DNA from: Pseudalkalibacillus sp052246725
GTDB lineage: Bacteria; Bacillota; Bacilli; Bacillales; Fictibacillaceae
DNA length: 64,000 bases
Assembly (NCBI GenBank): GCA_052246725.1
Contig: JBQQCL010000021.1
Reading direction: 5' to 3' (one strand)
Shown: positions 24,457-33,424 of the stretch, in pieces
Layout of the letters: each line of letters opens with the position of its first letter
Numbering within the stretch: the stretch's first letter is position 1
The notes under the pieces: generated by a model
What the model was told of the DNA's origin: nothing
Databases searched by the model: none
What the model saw: the letters and a program-made list of their open reading frames with translations, nothing else
Made by a program: the position numbers and the translations under genes

Positions 24457-27400
24457 TTGACAGGTCAACTCATTCAGTTTGGACGCCACCGCCAACGGAG
24501 AAGCTATGCAAGAATTAATGAAGTTTTGGAACTTCCAAACCTCATTGAAATCCAAACTTCCTCCTATCAATGGTTTCTTGATGAGGGTTTGAGAGAGATG
24601 TTCCACGACATTTCTCCAATTGAGGATTTCACAGGTAACTTAGTGCTTGAGTTCATCGATTATAGTTTAGGAGAGCCTAAGTATTCTGTAGAGGAGTCCA
24701 AGGAGCGAGACGTTACCTATGCCGCTCCGCTTCGTGTTAAGGTACGCCTGATTAACAAAGAGACAGGTGAAGTGAAGGAACAAGAAGTGTTCATGGGAGA
24801 TTTCCCTTTGATGACGGACACTGGTACTTTCATCATCAACGGAGCAGAACGCGTAATTGTCTCACAACTCGTTCGTTCACCGAGCGTGTATTACAATCAA
24901 AAATTGGACAAAAACGGCAAGAGAGGTTTCACAGCTACGGTAATTCCAAACCGGGGCGCATGGTTAGAGCTTGAAACAGATGCTAAAGACGTCGTCCATG
25001 TTCGTATCGACCGTACTCGTAAAATACCAGTGACGGTCTTGTTGCGTGCATTAGGGTTTGGTTCTGATCAAGAAATCATCGATTTGCTAGGGGAAGATGA
25101 GTACCTTCGTAATTCACTAGAAAAAGATAATACAGAAGGTACAGAAAAAGCGCTTCTTGAAATTTATGAGCGTTTACGTCCGGGAGAGCCCCCTACAGTA
25201 GATAATGCTAAAAGTCTATTAGAGTCCCGTTTCTTTGATCCGAAGCGTTATGATCTTGCAAACGTTGGACGCTATAAGATTAACAAAAAGCTTCATATCA
25301 AAAACCGTCTATTCAATCAGCGCCTAGCTGAAACGATTGCGGATCCTGAAACTGGCGAAGTGATTGCAGAAGAAGGAACAGTTCTTGATCGCCGTCTTCT
25401 TGAGCGTATTTTGCCGGCTTTAGAAAAAGATGAAGCATTTAAAGAAGTTACACCCGCGGGTGGAGTGATTGAAGATGAACCAGTTCGACTTCAATCTATT
25501 AAAATATACTCCCCGGTTGAAGGTGAGCAAGATCAGGTGATCAATGTGATTGCAAACGGTCAGATCGATCGTTCCATCAAAAACATTACACCGGCTGACA
25601 TCATTGCTGCCATCAACTATTTCTTTAACCTGTTGCATGGTGTAGGTCTGACAGATGATATCGATCACCTTGGTAATCGTCGACTTCGTTCTGTAGGAGA
25701 ACTTTTACAAAACCAATTCCGTATCGGCTTATCCCGTATGGAGCGTGTTGTCCGTGAACGTATGTCCATTCAAGACACGAACTCGATTACACCGCAAGCA
25801 CTGATCAATATCAGACCGGTAATTGCATCAATCAAAGAGTTCTTCGGAAGCTCACAGCTCTCTCAATTCATGGATCAGACGAATCCGTTGGCAGAGCTTA
25901 CTCATAAACGTCGTTTATCTGCACTTGGACCTGGTGGTTTGACGCGTGAACGTGCTGGATTCGAAGTACGTGACGTCCACTACTCCCACTACGGCCGAAT
26001 GTGTCCGATTGAAACGCCTGAAGGTCCGAACATCGGATTGATCAACTCTCTATCAAGCTATGCGAAGGTCAATGAATACGGATTTATCGAAACGCCTTAT
26101 CGACGTGTCGATCCTGAAACAGGGAAAGTGACAGCTCAGATCGATTACTTGACGGCTGATGAACAAGATAATTACGTGGTCGCACAGGCAAACGCAAAGC
26201 TTGCAGAAGACGGATCATTTGTCGATGAAGAGGTCATTGCACGTTATCGTGACCAGAACACGATTGCAAAACGTGACAAAATCGATTACATGGACGTATC
26301 ACCAAAACAGGTCGTTTCAGCAGCGACTGCTTGTATTCCGTTCTTAGAAAACGATGACTCCAACCGTGCATTGATGGGTGCGAACATGCAGCGGCAAGCT
26401 GTACCATTGATGGTTCCTGAGTCACCTATCGTTGGAACAGGAATGGAGCACGTTTCTGCAAAAGACTCTGGTGCTGCTGTCATTTGTAAACACGAAGGTA
26501 TTGTCGAGAAGGTATCTGCCGCTCGTGTATATGTTCGTCGTATTGAAACAGTCGACGGTAAAGAAGTAAAAGGTGATTTGGACCGTTATAACTTGATGAA
26601 ATTCGTCCGATCAAACCAGGGAACTTGCTACAACCAACGTCCGATCGTCAGTGAAGGGAACCGGGTGACCAAAGGGGAAATTCTCGCAGATGGTCCTTCG
26701 ATGGAAGTTGGTGAACTTGCTCTTGGGCGAAACGTACTCGTCGGATTCATGACATGGGACGGATATAACTACGAGGATGCCGTCATAATGAGTGAACGTC
26801 TGGTGAAAGATGATGTCTATACTTCGATCCATATTGAAGAGTATGAATCAGAAGCACGAGATACGAAGCTTGGACCAGAAGAAATCACACGTGATATTCC
26901 GAACGTTGGTGAAGATGCGCTTAAAAACCTGGACGAACGTGGAATCATCCGTGTTGGTGCTGAAGTAAAAGACGGGGATATCCTGGTCGGTAAAGTAACG
27001 CCTAAAGGTGTAACTGAGCTGACAGCAGAAGAACGTCTCTTGCATGCGATCTTCGGTGAAAAAGCACGTGAAGTCCGTGATACATCACTTCGTGTACCTC
27101 ACGGTGGCGACGGAATCGTCCATGATGTGAAAGTCTTCAACCGTGAAGATGGCGATGAACTTCCTCCAGGAGTCAACCAGCTCGTACGTGCTTATATCGT
27201 ACAGAAGCGTAAGATTCATGAAGGAGATAAGATGGCAGGACGTCACGGTAACAAAGGTGTTATCTCCAGGATTTTACCTGAAGAAGATATGCCGTACTTG
27301 CCTGACGGTACACCGATCGATATCATGCTGAACCCTCTAGGGGTACCATCTCGTATGAATATCGGTCAGGTATTAGAGCTTCACCTGGGTATGGCAGCTA

Positions 27401-27999
27401 GAGAACTGAAACTTCATATGGCAACACCAGTATTCGATGGTGCGCGTGAAGAAGACGTTTGGGAAACGCTCGATGAAGCAGGTCTATCAAGAGACGGTAA
27501 GACAGTTCTATACGACGGTCGAACAGGTGAACCGTTCGATAACCGTATTTCTGTCGGGGTCATGTATATGATCAAGCTGGCTCACATGGTAGATGATAAG
27601 CTACATGCTCGTTCAACAGGACCATACTCACTCGTAACCCAGCAACCGCTAGGTGGTAAAGCCCAGTTCGGCGGACAGCGTTTCGGTGAGATGGAAGTTT
27701 GGGCGCTTGAAGCATACGGTGCAGCCTACACGCTCCAAGAGATCCTCACAGTCAAGTCCGACGATGTTGTCGGCCGTGTGAAGACATATGAAGCGATCGT
27801 CAAAGGCGAAAACGTTCCTGAACCAGGTGTTCCGGAGTCCTTTAAAGTATTGATCAAAGAACTTCAGAGTCTTGGAATGGATGTCAAGATGCTTACGAGC
27901 GACGAACAGGAAATCGAAATGCGTGAACTGGATGATGAAGAGGAAAGTTCTAACGATAAATTGAACTTGAACGTAGAAACCCAATCCGTCGGTGAATAA
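24457..27999 (+). CDS. rpoB: RpoB, RNA polymerase beta subunit
   Basis: An 1180-residue beta subunit, colinear with the B. subtilis protein. The rifampicin-binding region reads SSQLSQFMDQTNPLAELTHK then RRLSALGPGGL, with all the usual sensitive-type residues. The start is TTG (24457) after GAGGGGTGA, as in B. subtilis; the GTG at 24448 falls inside the RBS. The C-terminal tail after GMDVKMLTSDEQEIEMREL is acidic, as in other Bacilli. It is followed by rpoC after 35 bp. Confidence 0.98.
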   Translation: MTGQLIQFGRHRQRRSYARINEVLELPNLIEIQTSSYQWFLDEGLREMFHDISPIEDFTGNLVLEFIDYSLGEPKYSVEESKERDVTYAAPLRVKVRLINKETGEVKEQEVFMGDFPLMTDTGTFIINGAERVIVSQLVRSPSVYYNQKLDKNGKRGFTATVIPNRGAWLELETDAKDVVHVRIDRTRKIPVTVLLRALGFGSDQEIIDLLGEDEYLRNSLEKDNTEGTEKALLEIYERLRPGEPPTVDNAKSLLESRFFDPKRYDLANVGRYKINKKLHIKNRLFNQRLAETIADPETGEVIAEEGTVLDRRLLERILPALEKDEAFKEVTPAGGVIEDEPVRLQSIKIYSPVEGEQDQVINVIANGQIDRSIKNITPADIIAAINYFFNLLHGVGLTDDIDHLGNRRLRSVGELLQNQFRIGLSRMERVVRERMSIQDTNSITPQALINIRPVIASIKEFFGSSQLSQFMDQTNPLAELTHKRRLSALGPGGLTRERAGFEVRDVHYSHYGRMCPIETPEGPNIGLINSLSSYAKVNEYGFIETPYRRVDPETGKVTAQIDYLTADEQDNYVVAQANAKLAEDGSFVDEEVIARYRDQNTIAKRDKIDYMDVSPKQVVSAATACIPFLENDDSNRALMGANMQRQAVPLMVPESPIVGTGMEHVSAKDSGAAVICKHEGIVEKVSAARVYVRRIETVDGKEVKGDLDRYNLMKFVRSNQGTCYNQRPIVSEGNRVTKGEILADGPSMEVGELALGRNVLVGFMTWDGYNYEDAVIMSERLVKDDVYTSIHIEEYESEARDTKLGPEEITRDIPNVGEDALKNLDERGIIRVGAEVKDGDILVGKVTPKGVTELTAEERLLHAIFGEKAREVRDTSLRVPHGGDGIVHDVKVFNREDGDELPPGVNQLVRAYIVQKRKIHEGDKMAGRHGNKGVISRILPEEDMPYLPDGTPIDIMLNPLGVPSRMNIGQVLELHLGMAARELKLHMATPVFDGAREEDVWETLDEAGLSRDGKTVLYDGRTGEPFDNRISVGVMYMIKLAHMVDDKLHARSTGPYSLVTQQPLGGKAQFGGQRFGEMEVWALEAYGAAYTLQEILTVKSDDVVGRVKTYEAIVKGENVPEPGVPESFKVLIKELQSLGMDVKMLTSDEQEIEMRELDDEEESSNDKLNLNVETQSVGE

Positions 28000-28034
28000 G
28001 GGTATAGCAGCATATCATAAGGGAGGTAGACCCC

Positions 28035-31000
28035 TTGATCGATGTAAATAACTTTGAGTATATGAAAATAGGTCTTGCTTCACCTGATAAGATCCGCTCT
28101 TGGTCTCGCGGTGAAGTCAAGAAACCGGAAACGATTAACTACCGTACGTTGAAGCCTGAAAAAGATGGGCTATTCTGTGAAAGAATTTTCGGTCCGCAAA
28201 AGGACTGGGAGTGTCACTGTGGTAAATACAAGCGCGTCCGCTATAAGGGCGTCGTTTGTGACCGCTGTGGTGTAGAAGTCACACGTGCAAAAGTTCGACG
28301 TGAACGCATGGGACATATCGAACTTGCTGCACCAGTTTCTCATATCTGGTACTTCAAAGGCATTCCGAGCAGAATGGGCCTTGTGCTGGATATGTCACCT
28401 AGAGCTCTTGAAGAAGTGATTTATTTTGCTTCTTGGGTAGTGACGGAGCCAGGTGAAACACCACTTGAGAAGAAACAACTTTTATCCGAAAAAGAATACC
28501 GTTCATACCGTGAAAAGTATGGTCAAGGATTTACAGCGCAAATGGGTGCGGAATCCATCAAGAAACTTCTAGAAGATATCGATCTTGATAAAGAAGTAGC
28601 GGTATTGAAAGAAGAACTGAAAACTGCACAAGGACAAAGACGTACCCGAGCAATCAAAAGACTTGAAGTATTGGAAGCATTCCGTCACTCCGGAAACCTT
28701 ACTTCATGGATGATTCTCGAAGTGCTTCCGGTTATTCCACCGGAACTACGTCCTATGGTCCAATTGGATGGCGGTCGTTTTGCGACATCCGACCTTAACG
28801 ACTTATATCGTCGGGTAATTAACCGTAACAACCGTCTGAAGCGTCTGTTGGATCTTGGTGCACCGAATATCATCGTCCAAAACGAGAAGCGAATGCTGCA
28901 AGAAGCTGTGGATGCATTGATCGATAATGGACGACGCGGCAGACCGGTCACAGGACCAGGAAACCGTCCGTTGAAATCCCTCTCCCATATGTTGAAGGGT
29001 AAACAAGGTCGTTTCCGTCAAAACCTGCTTGGTAAACGTGTCGACTATTCTGGTCGTTCCGTTATCGTTGTAGGCCCTAACTTGAAAATGTATCAGTGTG
29101 GTCTTCCTAAAGAGATGGCACTTGAACTATTCAAACCGTTTGTCATGAAAGAGTTGGTCAACAAAGGCCTTGCTCATAACATCAAGAGTGCGAAGCGTAA
29201 AGTTGAACGCGTCCAACCTGAAGTATGGGATGTTCTTGAAGAAGTCATTAAAGAACACCCAGTTCTGTTGAACCGTGCACCTACACTTCACCGTTTGGGA
29301 ATCCAGGCATTCGAACCGACATTGGTTGAAGGCCGTGCGATTCGTCTTCACCCGCTAGTATGTACAGCATACAATGCGGACTTTGATGGAGACCAAATGG
29401 CGGTTCACGTTCCATTGTCAGCAGAAGCTCAAGCTGAAGCGCGTATCTTGATGCTTGCAGCACAAAACATTTTGAACCCGAAAGATGGAAAGCCGGTTGT
29501 AACACCGTCTCAGGATATGGTATTGGGGAACTACTACCTTACGCTTGAACGGAAAGGCGCTATCGGTGAGGGTATGATCGTCAATGATACGAATGAAGCA
29601 CTTACTGCATACCAGAATGGTTATGTACATCTTCATACACGTGTCGCAATTCCAGCGAAAGCACTCGGTAAAGGTTCATTTACTGAGGAGCAGAACAGTA
29701 AATTGTTAGTTACGACGATTGGTAAATTGATTTTCAACGAAATCTTGCCGCCGTCATTCCCATATATCAACGAACCGACCGAATACAATCTGGAAGTAGC
29801 AACACCAGAGAAGTACTTTATCGATCCAACTGTTGATTTGAATGAGGAACTCGATAAGCGTGAATTGATTCCGCCTTTCAAAAAAGGTATTTTAGGAAAG
29901 ATCATTGCAGAGGTCTTCAAACGATTCAAAATCACTGAAACCTCTAGAATGCTTGACCGAATGAAAGATCTTGGATTCAAATACGCGACTAAAGCAGGTA
30001 TTACCGTTGGTGTATCTGACATCGTGGTCCTCTCTGAGAAGAAGGAGATCCTTGAGGAAGCTGAAGAGAAAGTCACAAAAGTATTACAGCAATTCCGCCG
30101 AGGACTCATCACGGATGAAGAACGTTATGATCGTGTCATCTCCATCTGGAGTAATGCGAAGGATGCAATCCAAGAAAAACTGATGGTTTCATTGGATCCG
30201 TATAACCCGATCTTCATGATGAGTGATTCAGGTGCCCGTGGTAACGCATCAAACTTCACCCAGCTTGCTGGAATGCGTGGATTGATGGCTAACCCGGCTG
30301 GTCAAATCATCGAACTTCCGATCAAGTCTAGTTTCCGTGAAGGTCTTACGGTCCTTGAATACTTCATTTCAACGCATGGTGCTCGTAAAGGTCTGGCTGA
30401 TACAGCACTTAAGACTGCAGACTCTGGTTATCTGACTCGTCGTCTTGTCGACGTTGCACAAGACGTCATTGTCCGTGAAAAAGATTGCGGAACAGATCGA
30501 GGTCTGACTGTCAAAGCGATTAAAGAAGGAAATGAAGTCATCGAACCGCTCGATGAACGATTGATTGGTCGTGTAGCGTTCAAGACGATCCATCATCCTG
30601 AAAATGATTCTGTCATTGTCGGACGTAACGAATTGATTACAGAAGACATTGCGAAAGAAATCATCGACCTTGGAATTGAAGAAGTCGTCATCCGCTCTGC
30701 ATTTACATGTAACACCCGTCACGGTGTGTGTAACTTATGTTATGGACGCAACCTCGCTACAGGTACTGAAGTTGAAGTTGGGGAAGCTGTCGGAATCATC
30801 GCTGCTCAATCAATCGGTGAGCCAGGAACCCAGCTTACAATGCGTACATTCCATACAGGTGGAGTTGCAGGAGACGATATCACACAGGGTCTGCCTCGTA
30901 TCCAAGAATTGTTTGAAGCGCGTAACCCGAAAGGTCAAGCGGTCATTTCTGAGCTTGATGGTACGGTTACAGCGATCAATGAAGTTCGCGATAAACGTGA

Positions 31001-31658
31001 AATCACAGTTCAAGGTGAAGTTGAGAGCCGTTCGTACACCATCCCTTACGGTGCACGTATCAAGGTGAAAGTAGATGATACGATTGTTGCCGGCCAAGAA
31101 CTGACAGAAGGTTCGATCGATCCGAAAGAACTGATGAAGGTTTCAGGTGTCGATGCAGTCCAAAATTATCTGCTTCGCGAAGTGCAGAAGGTTTACCGTA
31201 TGCAAGGGGTAGAAATCGGTGATAAGCACGTTGAGGTAATGGTTCGTCAAATGATGCGTAAAGTACGTGTCATTGAAGCTGGAGATACAAACGTCTTACC
31301 GGGATCACTTGTCGACATCAACCAGTTTACAGATGTCAATACGCAAGTCCTGTTAGAAGACGGTCAACCAGCTACAGGACGACCGATCTTACTTGGTATC
31401 ACGAAAGCTTCTCTTGAAACCGAGTCATTCTTATCAGCAGCTTCCTTCCAGGAAACAACACGTGTTCTGACTGATGCAGCAATCAAAGGTAAGCGTGATG
31501 AGCTGCTTGGACTGAAAGAGAATGTCATCATCGGTAAACTTGTACCAGCAGGAACAGGAATGTCGCGTTACCGCAGCATTGTTCCAGTTGGAGAAGAAAC
31601 CGAATTGGAAGCGACTGAAGAATCTGTTGCCGCAGAAGAATTAGTCACACAAGATTAA
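28035..31658 (+). CDS. rpoC: RpoC, RNA polymerase beta' subunit
   Basis: A 1207-residue beta' subunit. The N-terminal zinc ribbon is CHCGKYKRVRYKGVVCDRCG. The catalytic magnesium loop is NADFDGDQMAVHVPLS, and the trigger loop region is MRTFHTGGVAGDDITQGLPR. A second zinc site (CNTRHGVCNLCYG) lies near residue 895. The start is TTG (28035), seven bases after GGGAGGT. It forms the core enzyme with RpoB and RpoA (51271). Confidence 0.98.
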   Translation: MIDVNNFEYMKIGLASPDKIRSWSRGEVKKPETINYRTLKPEKDGLFCERIFGPQKDWECHCGKYKRVRYKGVVCDRCGVEVTRAKVRRERMGHIELAAPVSHIWYFKGIPSRMGLVLDMSPRALEEVIYFASWVVTEPGETPLEKKQLLSEKEYRSYREKYGQGFTAQMGAESIKKLLEDIDLDKEVAVLKEELKTAQGQRRTRAIKRLEVLEAFRHSGNLTSWMILEVLPVIPPELRPMVQLDGGRFATSDLNDLYRRVINRNNRLKRLLDLGAPNIIVQNEKRMLQEAVDALIDNGRRGRPVTGPGNRPLKSLSHMLKGKQGRFRQNLLGKRVDYSGRSVIVVGPNLKMYQCGLPKEMALELFKPFVMKELVNKGLAHNIKSAKRKVERVQPEVWDVLEEVIKEHPVLLNRAPTLHRLGIQAFEPTLVEGRAIRLHPLVCTAYNADFDGDQMAVHVPLSAEAQAEARILMLAAQNILNPKDGKPVVTPSQDMVLGNYYLTLERKGAIGEGMIVNDTNEALTAYQNGYVHLHTRVAIPAKALGKGSFTEEQNSKLLVTTIGKLIFNEILPPSFPYINEPTEYNLEVATPEKYFIDPTVDLNEELDKRELIPPFKKGILGKIIAEVFKRFKITETSRMLDRMKDLGFKYATKAGITVGVSDIVVLSEKKEILEEAEEKVTKVLQQFRRGLITDEERYDRVISIWSNAKDAIQEKLMVSLDPYNPIFMMSDSGARGNASNFTQLAGMRGLMANPAGQIIELPIKSSFREGLTVLEYFISTHGARKGLADTALKTADSGYLTRRLVDVAQDVIVREKDCGTDRGLTVKAIKEGNEVIEPLDERLIGRVAFKTIHHPENDSVIVGRNELITEDIAKEIIDLGIEEVVIRSAFTCNTRHGVCNLCYGRNLATGTEVEVGEAVGIIAAQSIGEPGTQLTMRTFHTGGVAGDDITQGLPRIQELFEARNPKGQAVISELDGTVTAINEVRDKREITVQGEVESRSYTIPYGARIKVKVDDTIVAGQELTEGSIDPKELMKVSGVDAVQNYLLREVQKVYRMQGVEIGDKHVEVMVRQMMRKVRVIEAGDTNVLPGSLVDINQFTDVNTQVLLEDGQPATGRPILLGITKASLETESFLSAASFQETTRVLTDAAIKGKRDELLGLKENVIIGKLVPAGTGMSRYRSIVPVGEETELEATEESVAAEELVTQD

Positions 31659-31666
31659 TTGTATTG

Positions 31667-31695
31667 TTGACAACATTTTTCAACTCTGATAATAT
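31667..31695 (+). promoter_or_regulatory. SigA promoter of ybxF and the str genes
   Basis: TTGACA (31667-31672), 17-base spacer, TAATAT (31690-31695). It starts nine bases after the rpoC stop, so the ybxF-rpsL-rpsG-fusA-tuf genes can be transcribed independently of rpoBC. Confidence 0.85.
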
Positions 31696-31744
31696 AACGG
31701 AGTGCTTTCATATAAACCTGTTGCTTTGGAGGATATAAAAACAA

Positions 31745-31993
31745 ATGTCTTATGAAAAAGTGACGCAGGCAACCAATTTTATTGTTGGCACGAAGCAAAC
31801 AATAAAAGCCCTTCAGAATGGGGAAGTGAAAGAGCTAATCGTTGCAAATGATGCAGATCAGCGTGTAACGAATAAAGTCGTTCACATCGCAAAAGAAAAA
31901 AGCGTTCCTGTCACAAGCGTCGACTCTATGAAAAAGCTTGGAAAAGCTTGCGGAATTGACGTTGGTGCTGCAACGGTTGCGATAATAGGATAA
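31745..31993 (+). CDS. ybxF: YbxF, L7Ae/L30e-family K-turn RNA-binding protein
   Basis: An 82-residue protein of the L7Ae family. The Bacillus homologue binds kink-turn RNA. The fold is recognisable from FIVGTKQTIKALQNGEVKEL, the acidic VANDAD and the C-terminal GKACGIDVGAATVAII. It is always found between rpoC and rpsL in Bacilli; its partner RNA in the cell is not settled. Confidence 0.93.
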   Translation: MSYEKVTQATNFIVGTKQTIKALQNGEVKELIVANDADQRVTNKVVHIAKEKSVPVTSVDSMKKLGKACGIDVGAATVAIIG

Positions 31994-31998
31994 AATCG

Positions 31999-32040
31999 TT
32001 TTTGCCAGGGCTCTTTAGCCCTGCGCAAAAACTTTATTTT
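31999..32040 (+). terminator. Hairpin and partial terminator between ybxF and rpsL
   Basis: TTTTTGC-CAGGGCT pairs with AGCCCTG-CGCAAAAA in a long stem, followed by CTTTATTTT. It may act as an attenuator since rpsL, in the same operon, follows at 32105. Confidence 0.6.
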
Positions 32041-32104
32041 GTCCAAAAATGAACCACCTGGATGTGTGGGCTAGGAATACAAGTATTAGAAGGGAGGATA
32101 TAAA

Positions 32105-32527
32105 ATGCCTACTATTAACCAATTGGTACGTAAGGGTCGTCATTCAAAAGGTAAGAAATCCGACTCTCCAGCACTTAACAAAGGCTACAATAGCTTCAAG
32201 AAAGTGAACACTGATCTTTCTTCTCCGCAAAAGCGCGGTGTTTGTACACGTGTTGGTACAATGACACCTAAGAAGCCGAACTCTGCACTTCGTAAGTATG
32301 CGCGTGTTCGTTTGACTAACCAGATTGAAGTTACAGCTTACATTCCTGGAATTGGTCACAACCTACAAGAACACAGTGTTGTACTTATCCGTGGAGGTCG
32401 TGTAAAAGACTTACCAGGGGTACGTTACCACATCGTTCGTGGTGCACTTGATACTGCTGGAGTCAATGACCGCAGACAAGGTCGTTCTAAGTATGGGACG
32501 AAGAAGCCTAAAGATGAAAAGAAATAA
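32105..32527 (+). CDS. rpsL: 30S ribosomal protein S12
   Basis: A 140-residue decoding-centre protein. The streptomycin-related loops KPNSALRK and GRVKDLPGVRYH carry the common sensitive-type residues. RBS AGGGAGG. It is followed by an abnormal 373-bp gap before rpsG, where related species have a few tens of bases. Confidence 0.98.
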   Translation: MPTINQLVRKGRHSKGKKSDSPALNKGYNSFKKVNTDLSSPQKRGVCTRVGTMTPKKPNSALRKYARVRLTNQIEVTAYIPGIGHNLQEHSVVLIRGGRVKDLPGVRYHIVRGALDTAGVNDRRQGRSKYGTKKPKDEKK

Positions 32528-32533
32528 AAGGTA

Positions 32534-32809
32534 GTTCAAAAGTCATCAAATGATGAACGGCGAATTTCCGCGTTCCTCGAAAAAGGAAATCACTTTTCCT
32601 TCGTGCGAGGTATCGCTTCCGAAGTTTATTCTTGTGCTTGGTTTCACCGGTCTAGAGTAAGAGCATATGTACCTGCGTCTACGAGCGTAACCTTCGAAGA
32701 AAGCTTCCTCGGTACAACTCGTAGCTAATATGCAAGTATCGCTCGTCACTCCGGTCCTCAAAACCATCGCGCCTAGAACTTCTTGTTCCTGATTCGCTAA
32801 CTTTTGAAC
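32534..32809 (+). mobile_element. MITE-like element in the rpsL-rpsG gap
   Basis: A 276-bp sequence bounded by perfect 10-bp inverted ends, GTTCAAAAGT (32534-32543) and ACTTTTGAAC (32800-32809). Inside are CCTCGAAAAAG...CCTTCGTGCG, shared with 6970 and, inverted, with the larger repeat at 52755 and 59516. It also holds the 77-bp repeat 32669-32746, shared with 20151-20227. No reading frame resembles a transposase, so movement would need an enzyme from elsewhere. A partial duplicate (GTCATCGAATGATGAATGGC) follows at 32823. Confidence 0.6.
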
Positions 32810-32900
32810 CTTCATTGAAAATGTCATCGAATGATGAATGGCAACTTTGCCGCTTTTGAACACTCGAAAATATTGACAACTTTTGAAAGGAGGGGACTAC

Positions 32901-33371
32901 ATGCCTCGTAAAGGACCTGTAGAACGTCGTGATGTATTACCAGATCCAATTTATAAATCTAAACTTGTGACACGCCTAATCAACAAGATCATGGTTGATG
33001 GAAAAAGAGGTGTAGCGCAAACGATCTTATATAATGCGTTCAACATCGTACAAGAGAAAACAAACCAGGATCCAATGGAAGTACTTGACCAAGCACTTAA
33101 GAACATCATGCCAGTTCTTGAAGTAAGAGCTCGCCGTGTAGGTGGTGCAAACTATCAAGTACCAGTCGAAGTACGCCCTGAGCGTCGTTCGACACTTGGA
33201 CTTCGTTGGTTAGTGAACTACTCTCGTCTTCGTGGAGAAAAAACGATGGAAGAGAGACTAGCATACGAAATCATGGATGCAGCTAACAACACTGGTGCTT
33301 CTGTCAAGAAGCGTGAAGACATGCACAAGATGGCTGAAGCGAACAAAGCATTCGCTCACTATCGTTGGTAA
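32901..33371 (+). CDS. rpsG: 30S ribosomal protein S7
   Basis: A 156-residue primary 16S-binding protein that nucleates the 30S head. It begins MPRKGPVERRDVLPDPIYKS and contains RVGGANYQVPVEVRPERR. The start is the ATG at 32901, eight bases after AAAGGAGGGG; a further upstream ATG at 32883 precedes this RBS. Confidence 0.98.
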   Translation: MPRKGPVERRDVLPDPIYKSKLVTRLINKIMVDGKRGVAQTILYNAFNIVQEKTNQDPMEVLDQALKNIMPVLEVRARRVGGANYQVPVEVRPERRSTLGLRWLVNYSRLRGEKTMEERLAYEIMDAANNTGASVKKREDMHKMAEANKAFAHYRW

Positions 33372-33424
33372 GATCAAAGAAATAATAAACTATCAATCAC
33401 ATTCGAAGGAAGGAGAAAGACCCT

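Noticed and set aside
26159..26347. Short frames within rpoB, rpoC and ribosomal genes on both strands
   Set aside because: They are shadows of strongly conserved genes, lack RBS and resemble no family.
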